A stretch of 54,985 bases of DNA, from positions 1-54,985 of the forward strand of contig CAMFND010000073.1 of assembly GCA_945965395.1 (NCBI GenBank). The letters are read 5' to 3'. Each line of letters starts with the position of its first letter. Positions within the stretch are counted from its first letter, which is position 1. Both the position numbers and the translations under genes were made by a program. Below, piece by piece: positions 1-6,955 of the stretch. The notes beneath the pieces were generated by a model. That model searched no databases, was not told the origin of the DNA, and saw only the letters and a list, made by a program, of their open reading frames with translations. Source of the DNA: an uncultured Bacteroides sp. (GTDB lineage: Bacteria; Bacteroidota; Bacteroidia; Bacteroidales; Bacteroidaceae).

Positions 1-10
1 AATTATAGGT

Positions 11-904
11 ATGCGAGAACTAAAAACAATATTTCTTATTGACAAGACACAAAATTCACATTTTGATTTAGAAGCTGTATATGAAGCATTAATAGACCAC
101 AATGATTCAGATGTTCATCCGCATTTACTTCGTTTGTTAAAAGAAGAACTATCTCAAATAACAAATGAAAATGTACCTAAATCTTTACTACGATTTTGTA
201 GCATATCGAATGAAAAGAGCTTTAGTGAAATTAAGAAAGATATACAACTAGGAAGACTTACATTCTCAAATCCTTTTAACTTTAATGACCCAATGGATCC
301 TATTTTAAAGGTTTGGCTAAAAATGAATAAAAGGCTTGACGAAAATCCACTAAATAAAAAGTTCTTTAAATCAGTTGTAAACGCCTTAAAAAATCTAAGG
401 ATTTGTTGTATGGCTGATCCCACTAATCTATCTGACAACCTACCTCTTATGTGGTCGCATTACGCCAACAATCACAAAGGTATCGCTATAAAATATAAAA
501 TAACAAAAGATGCTCTTAACAGATATAATGATAACACACATTTACTACGATTATGTCCAGTTGCTTATCACAAACACAAACCTTTAAATGATAGCATTAC
601 CATTGATAATGCTCTTTTTGCAAAAGGTCATTGTTGGAATTATGAGGCAGAACATAGACTTATCTATTTTTCTGAAATAACCTCAGAATTTAAAGAGAAT
701 GATAATACAACAGGTAAGTTAAAGAGAAAAGACTATTTGCCATTATCTGGATTTGATATTGAAAAAGTATATTTAGGAGCAGAAATTGAAGAAAATAAAA
801 GAATCGAAATTTTAAAAATTACTAAGAGTAAAAATATACCAACCTTTAAAATGAGATATGATAGCTATGATATCACAAGGTTGCAATCCGAACTAATTTC
901 ATGA
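11..904 (+). CDS. DUF2971 domain protein
   Basis: Protein of 297 residues with the hallmarks of the DUF2971 family: SNPFNFNDPMD at residues 86-96 and LMWSHYANNHKG at 146-157. The family has no established biochemical role and is often found in accessory or phage-related DNA. There is no signal peptide or membrane segment, so it is probably cytoplasmic. The gene is far richer in A+T than the genes after position 2700, which suggests acquisition by transfer. Only ten bases precede the ATG, so the promoter is outside the window. The next unit downstream is a truncated rmlB, so this gene may have arrived in the rearrangement that cut it. Confidence 0.8.
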   Translation: MRELKTIFLIDKTQNSHFDLEAVYEALIDHNDSDVHPHLLRLLKEELSQITNENVPKSLLRFCSISNEKSFSEIKKDIQLGRLTFSNPFNFNDPMDPILKVWLKMNKRLDENPLNKKFFKSVVNALKNLRICCMADPTNLSDNLPLMWSHYANNHKGIAIKYKITKDALNRYNDNTHLLRLCPVAYHKHKPLNDSITIDNALFAKGHCWNYEAEHRLIYFSEITSEFKENDNTTGKLKRKDYLPLSGFDIEKVYLGAEIEENKRIEILKITKSKNIPTFKMRYDSYDITRLQSELIS

Positions 905-987
905 GTCCAATATAATATTGTAGAACTTTGTATAAATAAAAGAACCTATTTACCAACATCATCCATAATATTAAGCCGCGTATATGA

Positions 988-1158
988 CTGCAAGGATTAA
1001 CTCCAGCAACAAATAAATTAGGCTGGGAACCGAGCCTGCAGTTTGAAGAGGACATAGAAAAGACGGTGCGCTGGTATCTGGACAACCAGGAATGGATGGA
1101 CAACGTGACGAGCGGGGACTATCAGAAGTATTATGACTCGATGTACAAAGGACGGTAA
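988..1158 (+). pseudogene. rmlB: 3' remnant of dTDP-glucose 4,6-dehydratase gene (rmlB)
   Basis: An open frame after a stop at 985-987 translates to a C-terminal RmlB-like tail containing NKLGWEPSLQFEEDIEKTVR and then WYLDNQEWMDNVTSGDYQKY, ending at TAA 1156-1158. RmlB makes dTDP-4-keto-6-deoxyglucose for rhamnose and other deoxysugars; only about the last 50 of some 350 residues remain, without the Rossmann motif or catalytic residues. There is no usable start codon. It is followed at once by a strong terminator, which is probably the original end of a polysaccharide-sugar operon. The break near 988-1000 marks a deletion or insertion junction. Confidence 0.75.
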
Positions 1159-1182
1159 CTGAGAGTTTAAAAGAGAATAGCG

Positions 1183-1224
1183 AAAAGGTAAAAACGAAAG
1201 GGAAACTGCTCGTTTTTACCTTTT
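1183..1224 (+). terminator. Intrinsic terminator after rmlB remnant
   Basis: Perfect 15-bp inverted repeat (AAAAGGTAAAAACGA pairing with TCGTTTTTACCTTTT) around a 12-nt loop, with the T-run continuing to 1226. It lies 24 bp after the rmlB stop. Confidence 0.85.
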
Positions 1225-1279
1225 TTGTTTTTATCAGGTTACAGTCTATAACAAAACCTGACATAAAAAATAAAAAGGA

Positions 1280-1311
1280 TTTGGTTTTCTAAAGTAAAAG
1301 CTCTATTTTTG
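1280..1311 (+). promoter_or_regulatory. Bacteroidetes-type promoter for the Rpn remnant
   Basis: TTTG at 1280-1283 and TATTTTTG (TAnnTTTG) at 1304-1311, separated by 20 bp: the -33/-7 arrangement of Bacteroides sigma-70 promoters. It lies 19 bp before the ATG at 1331. The same spacing precedes the intact Rpn gene (2701-2732). Confidence 0.6.
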
Positions 1312-1330
1312 GAAAAGGAAGATTCATATT

Positions 1331-1492
1331 ATGAAAACGAAACAAGAATATCTGAAACTATTGAGCGAATATAAGCAGCAACCATTTTGTAAAAAGCTGC
1401 CATTGCACGCAACCTGAAAATCATTAGGATTGACTACCGCACAAATAGCACAGGCTACCGGACTTCCAGCCAAAGAAATAGACAAACTATAG
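1331..1492 (+). pseudogene. Degenerate fragment with the 3' end of an Rpn-family nuclease gene
   Basis: After an ATG and about 20 codons (MKTKQEYLKLLSEYK...), DNA from about 1398 to 1470 is nearly identical to the 3' end of the intact Rpn gene (3618-3690), including GCCATTGCACGCAACCTGAA. One extra A (CCTGAAAATC here, CCTGAAATC there) shifts the frame and makes a stop. The last codons (LPAKEIDKL) differ from the intact copy. The nuclease core is missing, so this is a scar of a second family member or a partial duplication. The 5' codons may come from an unrelated gene. Confidence 0.65.
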
Positions 1493-1517
1493 ACAAACCT
1501 TCACCCCCCAAAATTAT

Positions 1518-1706
1518 ATGACAATATCTGATAATAAGGCTGAAACTGAAAACACAACAGAAGAATTTAAAGGGTTACCTATGAGAGATCTGATTGGGGC
1601 TCCCTTGCAGGCTGCCTGCAAATCGCAGCAAAAACAGGCGGAAAGCGCCCTCGAGTTCATGACTCGAATCGAATTCGATGAAAAACCCGCAGACAAAGTA
1701 GTATAA
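1518..1706 (+). CDS. Small protein resembling the N-terminus of DUF2589 proteins
   Basis: Encodes 62 residues. The stretch LPMRDLIGAPLQAACKSQQK, followed by a probable helix (AESALEFMTRIEF), resembles the start of DUF2589 proteins, which are usually over 150 residues long; this would be a truncated or minimal version. It sits 21 bp upstream of the M15 peptidase gene in the same direction, so the two may be co-transcribed. There is no signal peptide. The function is unknown and the family link is from memory of the motif only. Given the decayed DNA on its left, it may be a remnant. Confidence 0.5.
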   Translation: MTISDNKAETENTTEEFKGLPMRDLIGAPLQAACKSQQKQAESALEFMTRIEFDEKPADKVV

Positions 1707-1727
1707 TGGTCCTATAAAATTTATGAT

Positions 1728-2213
1728 ATGAAGTATTTTACACTTAAAGAATGTATTTATTCTGACACCGCTGAGAAAAAAGGTATAGACAACACGCCAA
1801 CACCTGAAATAGAAGCACACATCGTGGAATCGGTAGAAACGCTGCTGGACCCGCTGCGTGAAGCGTGGGAAACTTACTGCAAACAAAATGGTCTTGGTGT
1901 GGCAAGCATAGGCATTAGTTCCGGCTATCGTTGCCCTCAACTCAACAGGGCTGTAGGCGGGTCGACCACTTCTGCACACTGCTATGGCTATGCGTTCGAC
2001 CTGATACCGATGAACAGGAATATGCGGGAATTCAAACGGTTCTGCCGCAAGTTTCTTACCGGTAGAGCTTTCGACCAGCTGATTTCTGAGGGTGAAGACG
2101 ACAATGGTATGCCCAGCTGGATGCACGTGGGCTACAAGCATCCTGACGGAAAGCGGCAACGCGGACAATATCTCTCAATGATACACGGAAAATATTACCC
2201 GATGACGGAGTGA
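1728..2213 (+). CDS. M15-family peptidase (D-Ala-D-Ala carboxypeptidase / endolysin-like)
   Basis: Protein of 161 residues with the zinc-peptidase signature of the M15_3 group: SAHCYGYAFDL at 82-92 (zinc ligands H84 and D91) and WMHVGY at 131-136 (H133 as third ligand), plus SSGYRCPQLN at 64-73. Such enzymes cleave peptide cross-links of peptidoglycan and are common as phage or mobile-element endolysins in Bacteroides. No signal peptide or anchor is visible, so it would need a holin or lysis to reach the wall, which favours a phage-derived origin. The whole length looks intact. No other phage genes are nearby. Confidence 0.85.
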   Translation: MKYFTLKECIYSDTAEKKGIDNTPTPEIEAHIVESVETLLDPLREAWETYCKQNGLGVASIGISSGYRCPQLNRAVGGSTTSAHCYGYAFDLIPMNRNMREFKRFCRKFLTGRAFDQLISEGEDDNGMPSWMHVGYKHPDGKRQRGQYLSMIHGKYYPMTE

Positions 2214-2363
2214 AACGCGATGAAAAGCATTTAAGGACTCCATATCATGAATAATGTTGTATTGGATACCAATTGACTCTTAGCCTCTCTTTCGAAAAAA
2301 GGGTAACCAAATCGATAGAAAAGATTCAATTTCCTCAAATAAACGTCATCCGTCTACATAAGT

Positions 2364-2567
2364 TCATTCTTTAAGCTTTATTTCAACTTGTAATCCCAAC
2401 GTGTCTGCTACTGCAAGCAACGTCTCCAGCTTGGGATTACCTTGCCCGCGCTCAATCGCCACAACTGTATTTATACCTACACCTGCAAGTTCTGAGAGTT
2501 CCAGCTGGTTGATATTTAAGCCTTGGCGGCGCTCCTTGATAAATATTCCAATCTCTTTAGTATTCAC
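2364..2567 (-). CDS. HTH XRE-family regulator, HipB/Y4mF-type antitoxin
   Basis: A 67-residue helix-turn-helix protein: IKERRQGLNINQLELSELAG then GINTVVAIERGQGNPKLETL is the classic XRE/Cro fold, and the ending LGLQVEIKLKE is typical of the Y4mF/HipB antitoxin group. These normally repress their own operon together with a HipA-type kinase encoded immediately downstream. Here, about 150 bp of non-coding DNA and then the oppositely oriented M15 gene lie downstream, so no toxin partner is present. It is therefore an orphan antitoxin or a free-standing regulator. Confidence 0.8.
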   Translation of the reverse strand: MNTKEIGIFIKERRQGLNINQLELSELAGVGINTVVAIERGQGNPKLETLLAVADTLGLQVEIKLKE

Positions 2568-2700
2568 AGTGCAATGTGATTTTTATGAAATATCCGACCG
2601 TAATAACAAGCCATTATGACCAAAAGCAAGGAGATGACTTAAGAAAAGAGGTTTTCGGTCAAACCGCATACGGCTTTCAGGTAGATAAAGCGGCCTATAT

Positions 2701-2732
2701 TTTGAAGAATATAAAAAATAGCCTTATATTTG
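2701..2732 (+). promoter_or_regulatory. Promoter of the Rpn-family gene
   Basis: TTTG at 2701-2704 and TATATTTG at 2725-2732 with a 20-bp spacer, 28 bp before the ATG at 2761: a full -33/-7 Bacteroidetes promoter. Confidence 0.7.
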
Positions 2733-2760
2733 TCAGGATATACTATTAAAGATTACGGCC

Positions 2761-3720
2761 ATGAAAAATGACTACCAACGAGCCAGATATGTAAACCCGT
2801 ACACCGACTTCGGATTCAAGAAGCTGTTCGGGACTGAAATGAACAAGGAACTGCTGATTAGCTTCATCAACTCTCTTTTCAACGGGAAAGAAGTGGTGAA
2901 AGACCTGACTTACCTGAATACCGAGCACTTAGGTGGCAGGGAACTGGACAGGAAGGCCGTGTTCGATGTGTATTGTGAAAACGAAAAGGGGGAAAAGATT
3001 CTGGTAGAGATGCAGAAGGCTGAACAGCAGTTTTTCAAGGACCGGAGTCTGTATTATGCCACCTTCCCCATCAGAGAACAGGCGGAAAGAGGGGATTGGG
3101 ACTACTCACTGAAGGCTGTTTACGTGATCGGCATCCTGAACTTCAACATCGACGACGAAAACGATTCTTATTTCCATCACGAGGTACAGCTGACGGACCA
3201 GCGCACCAAAGAGGTGTTCTATGACAAACTGACCTTCATCTACCTGGAAATGCCTAAATTCAACAAGACTGAAGAGGAGCTGGACGGGATGTTCGAGAAA
3301 TGGCTCTTCGTTCTCCGCAACCTTTCACGCCTGCTGGAACGTCCGCAAGCACTGCAAGAAAGGGTATTTACCAAACTGTTTGAAGCGGCAGAAATAGCCA
3401 AATTCACCAAGACAGAATACGAAGCGTACGAAGAGAGCCTCAAAGTGTACCGTGACTGGCAAAACACCATCCGCACGGCCATCAACAAAGGACTGGAAGA
3501 AGGAAGAGAGAAAGGACTGGAAGAAGGATTGGTAAAAGGATTGGAAGAAGGATTGGTAAAAGGATTGGCGAAAGGACGTGCGGAAGGACTGGAAAAAGGA
3601 CGTGCGGAAGAAAAAGCCGCCATTGCACGCAACCTGAAATCATTAGGACTGACTACTGCACAAATTGCACAGGCTACCGGATTGACGGAGGAGGAAATCG
3701 AAAATATAGATAAGAAATAA
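2761..3720 (+). CDS. Rpn-family PD-(D/E)XK nuclease (recombination-promoting nuclease / putative transposase)
   Basis: Protein of 319 residues. The N-terminus (YVNPYTDFGFKKLFG, 10-24) and the catalytic stretch with D69 and E83-x-Q85 (FDVYCENEKGEKILVEMQK) are typical of the PD-(D/E)XK 'transposase' family in Bacteroides. Members nick or cut DNA and promote RecA-independent recombination; true transposition is not shown. Residues about 240-283 are an alternating-charge repeat (GLEEG, GLVKG, GRAEG units), likely a coiled or charged linker, followed by a small helical C-terminus (LGLTTAQIAQATGLTEEEI). It has its own promoter and terminator, so it is a free-standing unit. A decayed copy of its 3' end lies at 1331-1492. 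Confidence 0.85.
   Translation: MKNDYQRARYVNPYTDFGFKKLFGTEMNKELLISFINSLFNGKEVVKDLTYLNTEHLGGRELDRKAVFDVYCENEKGEKILVEMQKAEQQFFKDRSLYYATFPIREQAERGDWDYSLKAVYVIGILNFNIDDENDSYFHHEVQLTDQRTKEVFYDKLTFIYLEMPKFNKTEEELDGMFEKWLFVLRNLSRLLERPQALQERVFTKLFEAAEIAKFTKTEYEAYEESLKVYRDWQNTIRTAINKGLEEGREKGLEEGLVKGLEEGLVKGLAKGRAEGLEKGRAEEKAAIARNLKSLGLTTAQIAQATGLTEEEIENIDKK
3486..3612 (+). repeat. In-frame degenerate repeat in the Rpn gene
   Basis: Tandem copies of a roughly 12-24 bp unit (GGACTGGAAGAAGGA / GGATTGGTAAAAGGA) encode GLEEG/GLVKG/GLAKG blocks. The units are multiples of three, so slippage would change the linker length and leave the frame intact. Confidence 0.75.
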
Positions 3721-3727
3721 TCTGGAA

Positions 3728-3759
3728 GTAAAAGCGAGGGAGAATTTCTTCGCTTTTAC
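3728..3759 (+). terminator. Intrinsic terminator after the Rpn gene
   Basis: Perfect 10-bp stem GTAAAAGCGA / TCGCTTTTAC followed by CGTTTTTG. It ends only 15 bp before the fucP start, so fucP must be transcribed by read-through or from a promoter I could not identify. Confidence 0.8.
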
Positions 3760-3774
3760 CGTTTTTGAACTGAC

Positions 3775-4965
3775 ATGGAGAAAATTGGATTGGTACGAAC
3801 CAGGGACGGACGGAATTTCCTGGTTCCTTTTATTTTGATTACGTCGCTCTTCTTTTTGTGGGGAGTGGCACACAGCATTCTGGATGTATTGAACAAGCAT
3901 TTCCAGGACACAATGGAGATTACACGCACACGCTCGGCACTGATTCAGGCGGTGGTGTACGGAGGTTATTTTGTGATGGCGCTGCCGGCTGGACGGATTA
4001 TCCGGCGCTTTGGCTACCGTACGGGGGTGCTGACAGGACTGGTGCTGTATGGCATCGGTGCACTGTTTTTTATCCCGGGCGGGCGGATACAGTCGTTCGA
4101 ATTTTTCCTGTTGGCGCTGTTCGTCATCGGCTGCGGACTGACGTGTCTGGAAACGGCTTCGAACCCGTATGTGACAGTGCTCGGCGAACCGGAGGGCAGC
4201 GAAAGGCGCATCAACCTGGCGCAGTCGTTCAACGGGCTGGGATGGATTTGCGGACCGTTGGCGGGAGGGTTCTTCCTCTTTGCCGGAGGGGGTGACGTAA
4301 CGACGCCGTATGCGGTATTGGGCACGGTGGTGCTGCTCATTGCGGTGGTCTTCTCGCGGGTGAAGCTGCCGGAAATCAGCCGGGAAGCAGAGGCTCAGGA
4401 GGAAAACAGTGGGAAATCGCTGTGGAAGACGGCTTCGTTCATGGCCGGACTGCTGTCGCTCTTCCTGTACGTGGCGGCACAGACGGGTATCAACAGTTTC
4501 TTCATCAATTATGCCACAGAGAATGCGGGAGTTTCGGCTCACAAGGCTTCGGTGTGGCTTTCGTTCGGAGGGATGGGACTATTCATGGCCGGACGTATGG
4601 GCGGAAGCTGGCTGATGCGCTTCGTAAAAGGGGAAAAGGTGCTGGCGGCTTGTGCAGCGGGAGCTGTGGTGTGCATGGCGGCGGTGATGCTGCTGCCGGG
4701 TGAAGTGGGATGGTATTTCCTGCTACTGTGCTTTTTATGTGAATCGATTATGTTTCCCACCATCTTCTCGCTGTCTTTGCGTCAGGCCGGTGCGCGGACC
4801 AAGCAGGCTTCTTCTTACCTGATTATGTCGATTGTAGGCGGGGCCATTGCACCTATACTGATGGGATTCATTGCGGACCATGTATCAATGGCGGCGGGCT
4901 TCGTCATTCCTCTGATTTGCTTTGTGGAAATCTTAGGATTTGCCGTGCGCTACAGAAAGCTATAA
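3775..4965 (+). CDS. fucP: L-fucose permease-type MFS transporter
   Basis: A 396-residue membrane protein with about twelve hydrophobic segments. The start (NFLVPFILITSLFFLWGVAH) and CGLTCLETASNPYVTVLGEP near residue 120-140 are typical of the FucP subgroup of the major facilitator superfamily, which imports fucose (or a related hexose) with protons across the inner membrane. The fucokinase/GDP-fucose pyrophosphorylase gene fkp follows three genes on, so uptake of host fucose for GDP-fucose synthesis is the natural reading. Glucose/galactose specificity cannot be excluded from sequence alone. A terminator precedes it and no clear promoter is visible. Confidence 0.85.
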   Translation: MEKIGLVRTRDGRNFLVPFILITSLFFLWGVAHSILDVLNKHFQDTMEITRTRSALIQAVVYGGYFVMALPAGRIIRRFGYRTGVLTGLVLYGIGALFFIPGGRIQSFEFFLLALFVIGCGLTCLETASNPYVTVLGEPEGSERRINLAQSFNGLGWICGPLAGGFFLFAGGGDVTTPYAVLGTVVLLIAVVFSRVKLPEISREAEAQEENSGKSLWKTASFMAGLLSLFLYVAAQTGINSFFINYATENAGVSAHKASVWLSFGGMGLFMAGRMGGSWLMRFVKGEKVLAACAAGAVVCMAAVMLLPGEVGWYFLLLCFLCESIMFPTIFSLSLRQAGARTKQASSYLIMSIVGGAIAPILMGFIADHVSMAAGFVIPLICFVEILGFAVRYRKL

Positions 4966-5097
4966 ACCGTGCTACCGGACTGAGAACAATCTAAGCAGAC
5001 AAATTATTTTTACTCCTGCACGACTTTTCTCCAGATTTTTTCACTTTCTTTGTAGGAAGGAACAGTAACAGTTATATAGAACCTAAACGACTGTAAG

Positions 5098-6426
5098 ATG
5101 AAACAACTAAATATTGCAGTAGCGGGAACGGGCTACGTGGGCTTATCCATCGCTACGCTGTTAGCACAACATCACCGGGTAACGGCCGTAGACGTGATTG
5201 CGGAGAAGGTGGAGAAAATCAACCGCCGCATCAGTCCGATTCAGGATGAATACATTGAAAAGTACCTGGCGGAAAAGGAGCTGGACCTGACGGCTACGCT
5301 GGACGGGACATCGGCCTACCGGAACGCGGATTTTGTAGTGATTGCAGCTCCTACGAACTATGACCCGGTGAAGAATTATTTCGACACGTCGCACGTGGAA
5401 GAGGTAATCGACCTGGTGTTGGAGGTGAATCCGGACGCGGTGATGGTGATCAAGAGTACCATCCCGGTGGGGTACTGCCGCAGCCTGTATGTGAAGTATG
5501 CGGAGAAGTTTCACTCTCCCCCTGCCCTGGCAGGTAAGAAGTTCAACCTGCTGTTCTCGCCGGAGTTTCTGCGGGAAAGCAAGGCGCTGTACGACAACCT
5601 CTACCCCAGCCGTATCATCGTGGGCTACCCGAAGCTGATAAAGGGGCGCGACGAGGAGAATGCGGCCATTCAGGCCATTGCCGGCGAACACCTGCAGGAG
5701 AAGGCACAGGAGTTTGCGGCACTGCTGCAGGAAGGGGCGCTGAAGCCGGACGTGGATACGCTGTTCATGGGACTGAAGGAGGCGGAGGCAGTGAAGCTGT
5801 TTGCCAATACGTACCTGGCGCTGCGCGTGAGCTATTTCAACGAGCTGGATACGTATGCGGAGGTGAAGGGACTGGACACGCAGGCCATCATTCAGGGCAT
5901 CTGTCTGGACCCGCGCATCGGCACGCATTACAACAATCCGTCGTTCGGTTACGGGGGATACTGTCTGCCTAAGGATACGAAGCAGTTGCTGGCTAACTAC
6001 CAGGATGTGCCGGAGAATCTGATTCAGGCTATCGTAGAGAGCAACCGCACGCGCAAGGATTTCATTGCCGACCAGGTGCTGAAGAAAGCGGGGTATTATG
6101 ACTATTATAACCGCGGGGATTTCAGTCCGGAAGCGGAAAAGCAGTGCATCATCGGGGTGTACCGGCTGACCATGAAGTCGAACAGTGACAACTTCCGCCA
6201 AAGCAGCATCCAGGGGGTGATGAAGCGCATCAAAGCGAAGGGGGCTACGGTGATTATCTATGAGCCGACATTGGAAGACGGCACCACGTTCTTTGGTTCG
6301 AGGGTGGTGAACTGCCTGGAGGATTTCAAGCAGCAGGCGGATGCCATCATTGCCAATCGCTACGATACGTGCCTGGACGACGTGAAGGAGAAGGTATATA
6401 CACGCGATATTTTCCGGAGAGACTAA
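5098..6426 (+). CDS. ugd: UDP-glucose 6-dehydrogenase
   Basis: Protein of 442 residues. It has the Rossmann motif AGTGYVG at 9-15, KSTIPVGY near 119-126, the substrate-binding [15 protein letters not shown] near 153-167, and the active-site cysteine C289 in [14 protein letters not shown]. The enzyme oxidises UDP-glucose to UDP-glucuronate with two NAD+, supplying uronic acid for capsule and lipopolysaccharide. At 442 residues it is longer than the roughly 390 of E. coli Ugd; the extra length includes the stretch around residues 185-220. It is cytoplasmic. It lies 130 bp after fucP and 78 bp before the mutarotase gene, in a sugar-nucleotide cluster with fkp. Confidence 0.93.
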   Translation: MKQLNIAVAGTGYVGLSIATLLAQHHRVTAVDVIAEKVEKINRRISPIQDEYIEKYLAEKELDLTATLDGTSAYRNADFVVIAAPTNYDPVKNYFDTSHVEEVIDLVLEVNPDAVMVIKSTIPVGYCRSLYVKYAEKFHSPPALAGKKFNLLFSPEFLRESKALYDNLYPSRIIVGYPKLIKGRDEENAAIQAIAGEHLQEKAQEFAALLQEGALKPDVDTLFMGLKEAEAVKLFANTYLALRVSYFNELDTYAEVKGLDTQAIIQGICLDPRIGTHYNNPSFGYGGYCLPKDTKQLLANYQDVPENLIQAIVESNRTRKDFIADQVLKKAGYYDYYNRGDFSPEAEKQCIIGVYRLTMKSNSDNFRQSSIQGVMKRIKAKGATVIIYEPTLEDGTTFFGSRVVNCLEDFKQQADAIIANRYDTCLDDVKEKVYTRDIFRRD

Positions 6427-6430
6427 ATCA

Positions 6431-6505
6431 ATTAATAATTAACAATGAATAATGAAAAACGAGTACGGGTACCGCTATTCATTCTTCATTCTTCATTCTT
6501 CATTA
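6431..6505 (+). repeat. Heptamer-repeat element before the mutarotase gene
   Basis: Left arm 6431-6458: four 7-mers ATTAATA, ATTAACA, ATGAATA, ATGAAAA. Right arm 6478-6505: TTCATTC three times, then TTCATTA, ending on the first base of the ATG at 6505. The arms are mutually complementary and flank a GC-richer centre with GGTACC, so the transcript can fold into a long A-U hairpin ending at the start codon. Confidence 0.7.
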
Positions 6506-6834
6506 TGAAAAGATATTGCCAGACATTGGAACTCTACGACGATAAGGAGCTGATTGAGGCCTACGTGGCGGAACATGCGCACGTGTGGGAGGAGGTGAAA
6601 GCGGGTATCCGCGAAGTGGGTATCACGGACATGCAGATTTACATTGACGGGAACCGCCTGTTCATGATCATGGATACCACGGATGACTTTGACATGGAAC
6701 GGGATTATGCACGGCTGGCTACCCTGCCCCGTCAGGCGGAATGGGAAGCGCACATGGCAAAGTTCCAGAAAGCTGCTCCGGGAGCTACCTCGCAGGAGAA
6801 ATGGAAACTGATGACGCGGATATTTAAGCTGTAA
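6505..6834 (+). CDS. L-rhamnose mutarotase family protein (rhamnose/fucose mutarotase)
   Basis: Encodes 109 residues when started at the ATG at 6505 (MKRYCQTLELYDD), the usual length and start of the family. An upstream in-frame ATG at 6445 would add 20 residues translated from the heptamer-repeat DNA, so I reject it. Features: EAYVAEHAHVWEEV with the conserved histidine, DMQIYIDGNRLFMIMDT, and a C-terminal EKWKLMTRIFKL. Mutarotases interconvert the alpha and beta anomers of 6-deoxyhexoses. Beside fkp and fucP the substrate is as likely to be L-fucose as L-rhamnose, so I give no gene symbol. It is cytoplasmic. Confidence 0.85.
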   Translation: MKRYCQTLELYDDKELIEAYVAEHAHVWEEVKAGIREVGITDMQIYIDGNRLFMIMDTTDDFDMERDYARLATLPRQAEWEAHMAKFQKAAPGATSQEKWKLMTRIFKL

Positions 6835-6955
6835 TGAGTGAAAAATTAAAAGTTAAAAACGAGTGGAAGTTTTCTCTTTTGACAAAAGAACAGAAAGACA
6901 GATTAACTGTTAACTCTATATGTTCTTCTGTTCTTATGTCTAAAAATATATGCCT

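Noticed and set aside
2761-3720. Insertion sequence with a DDE transposase
   Set aside because: The protein is a PD-(D/E)XK Rpn-type nuclease; no terminal inverted repeats or target-site duplication are visible around it.
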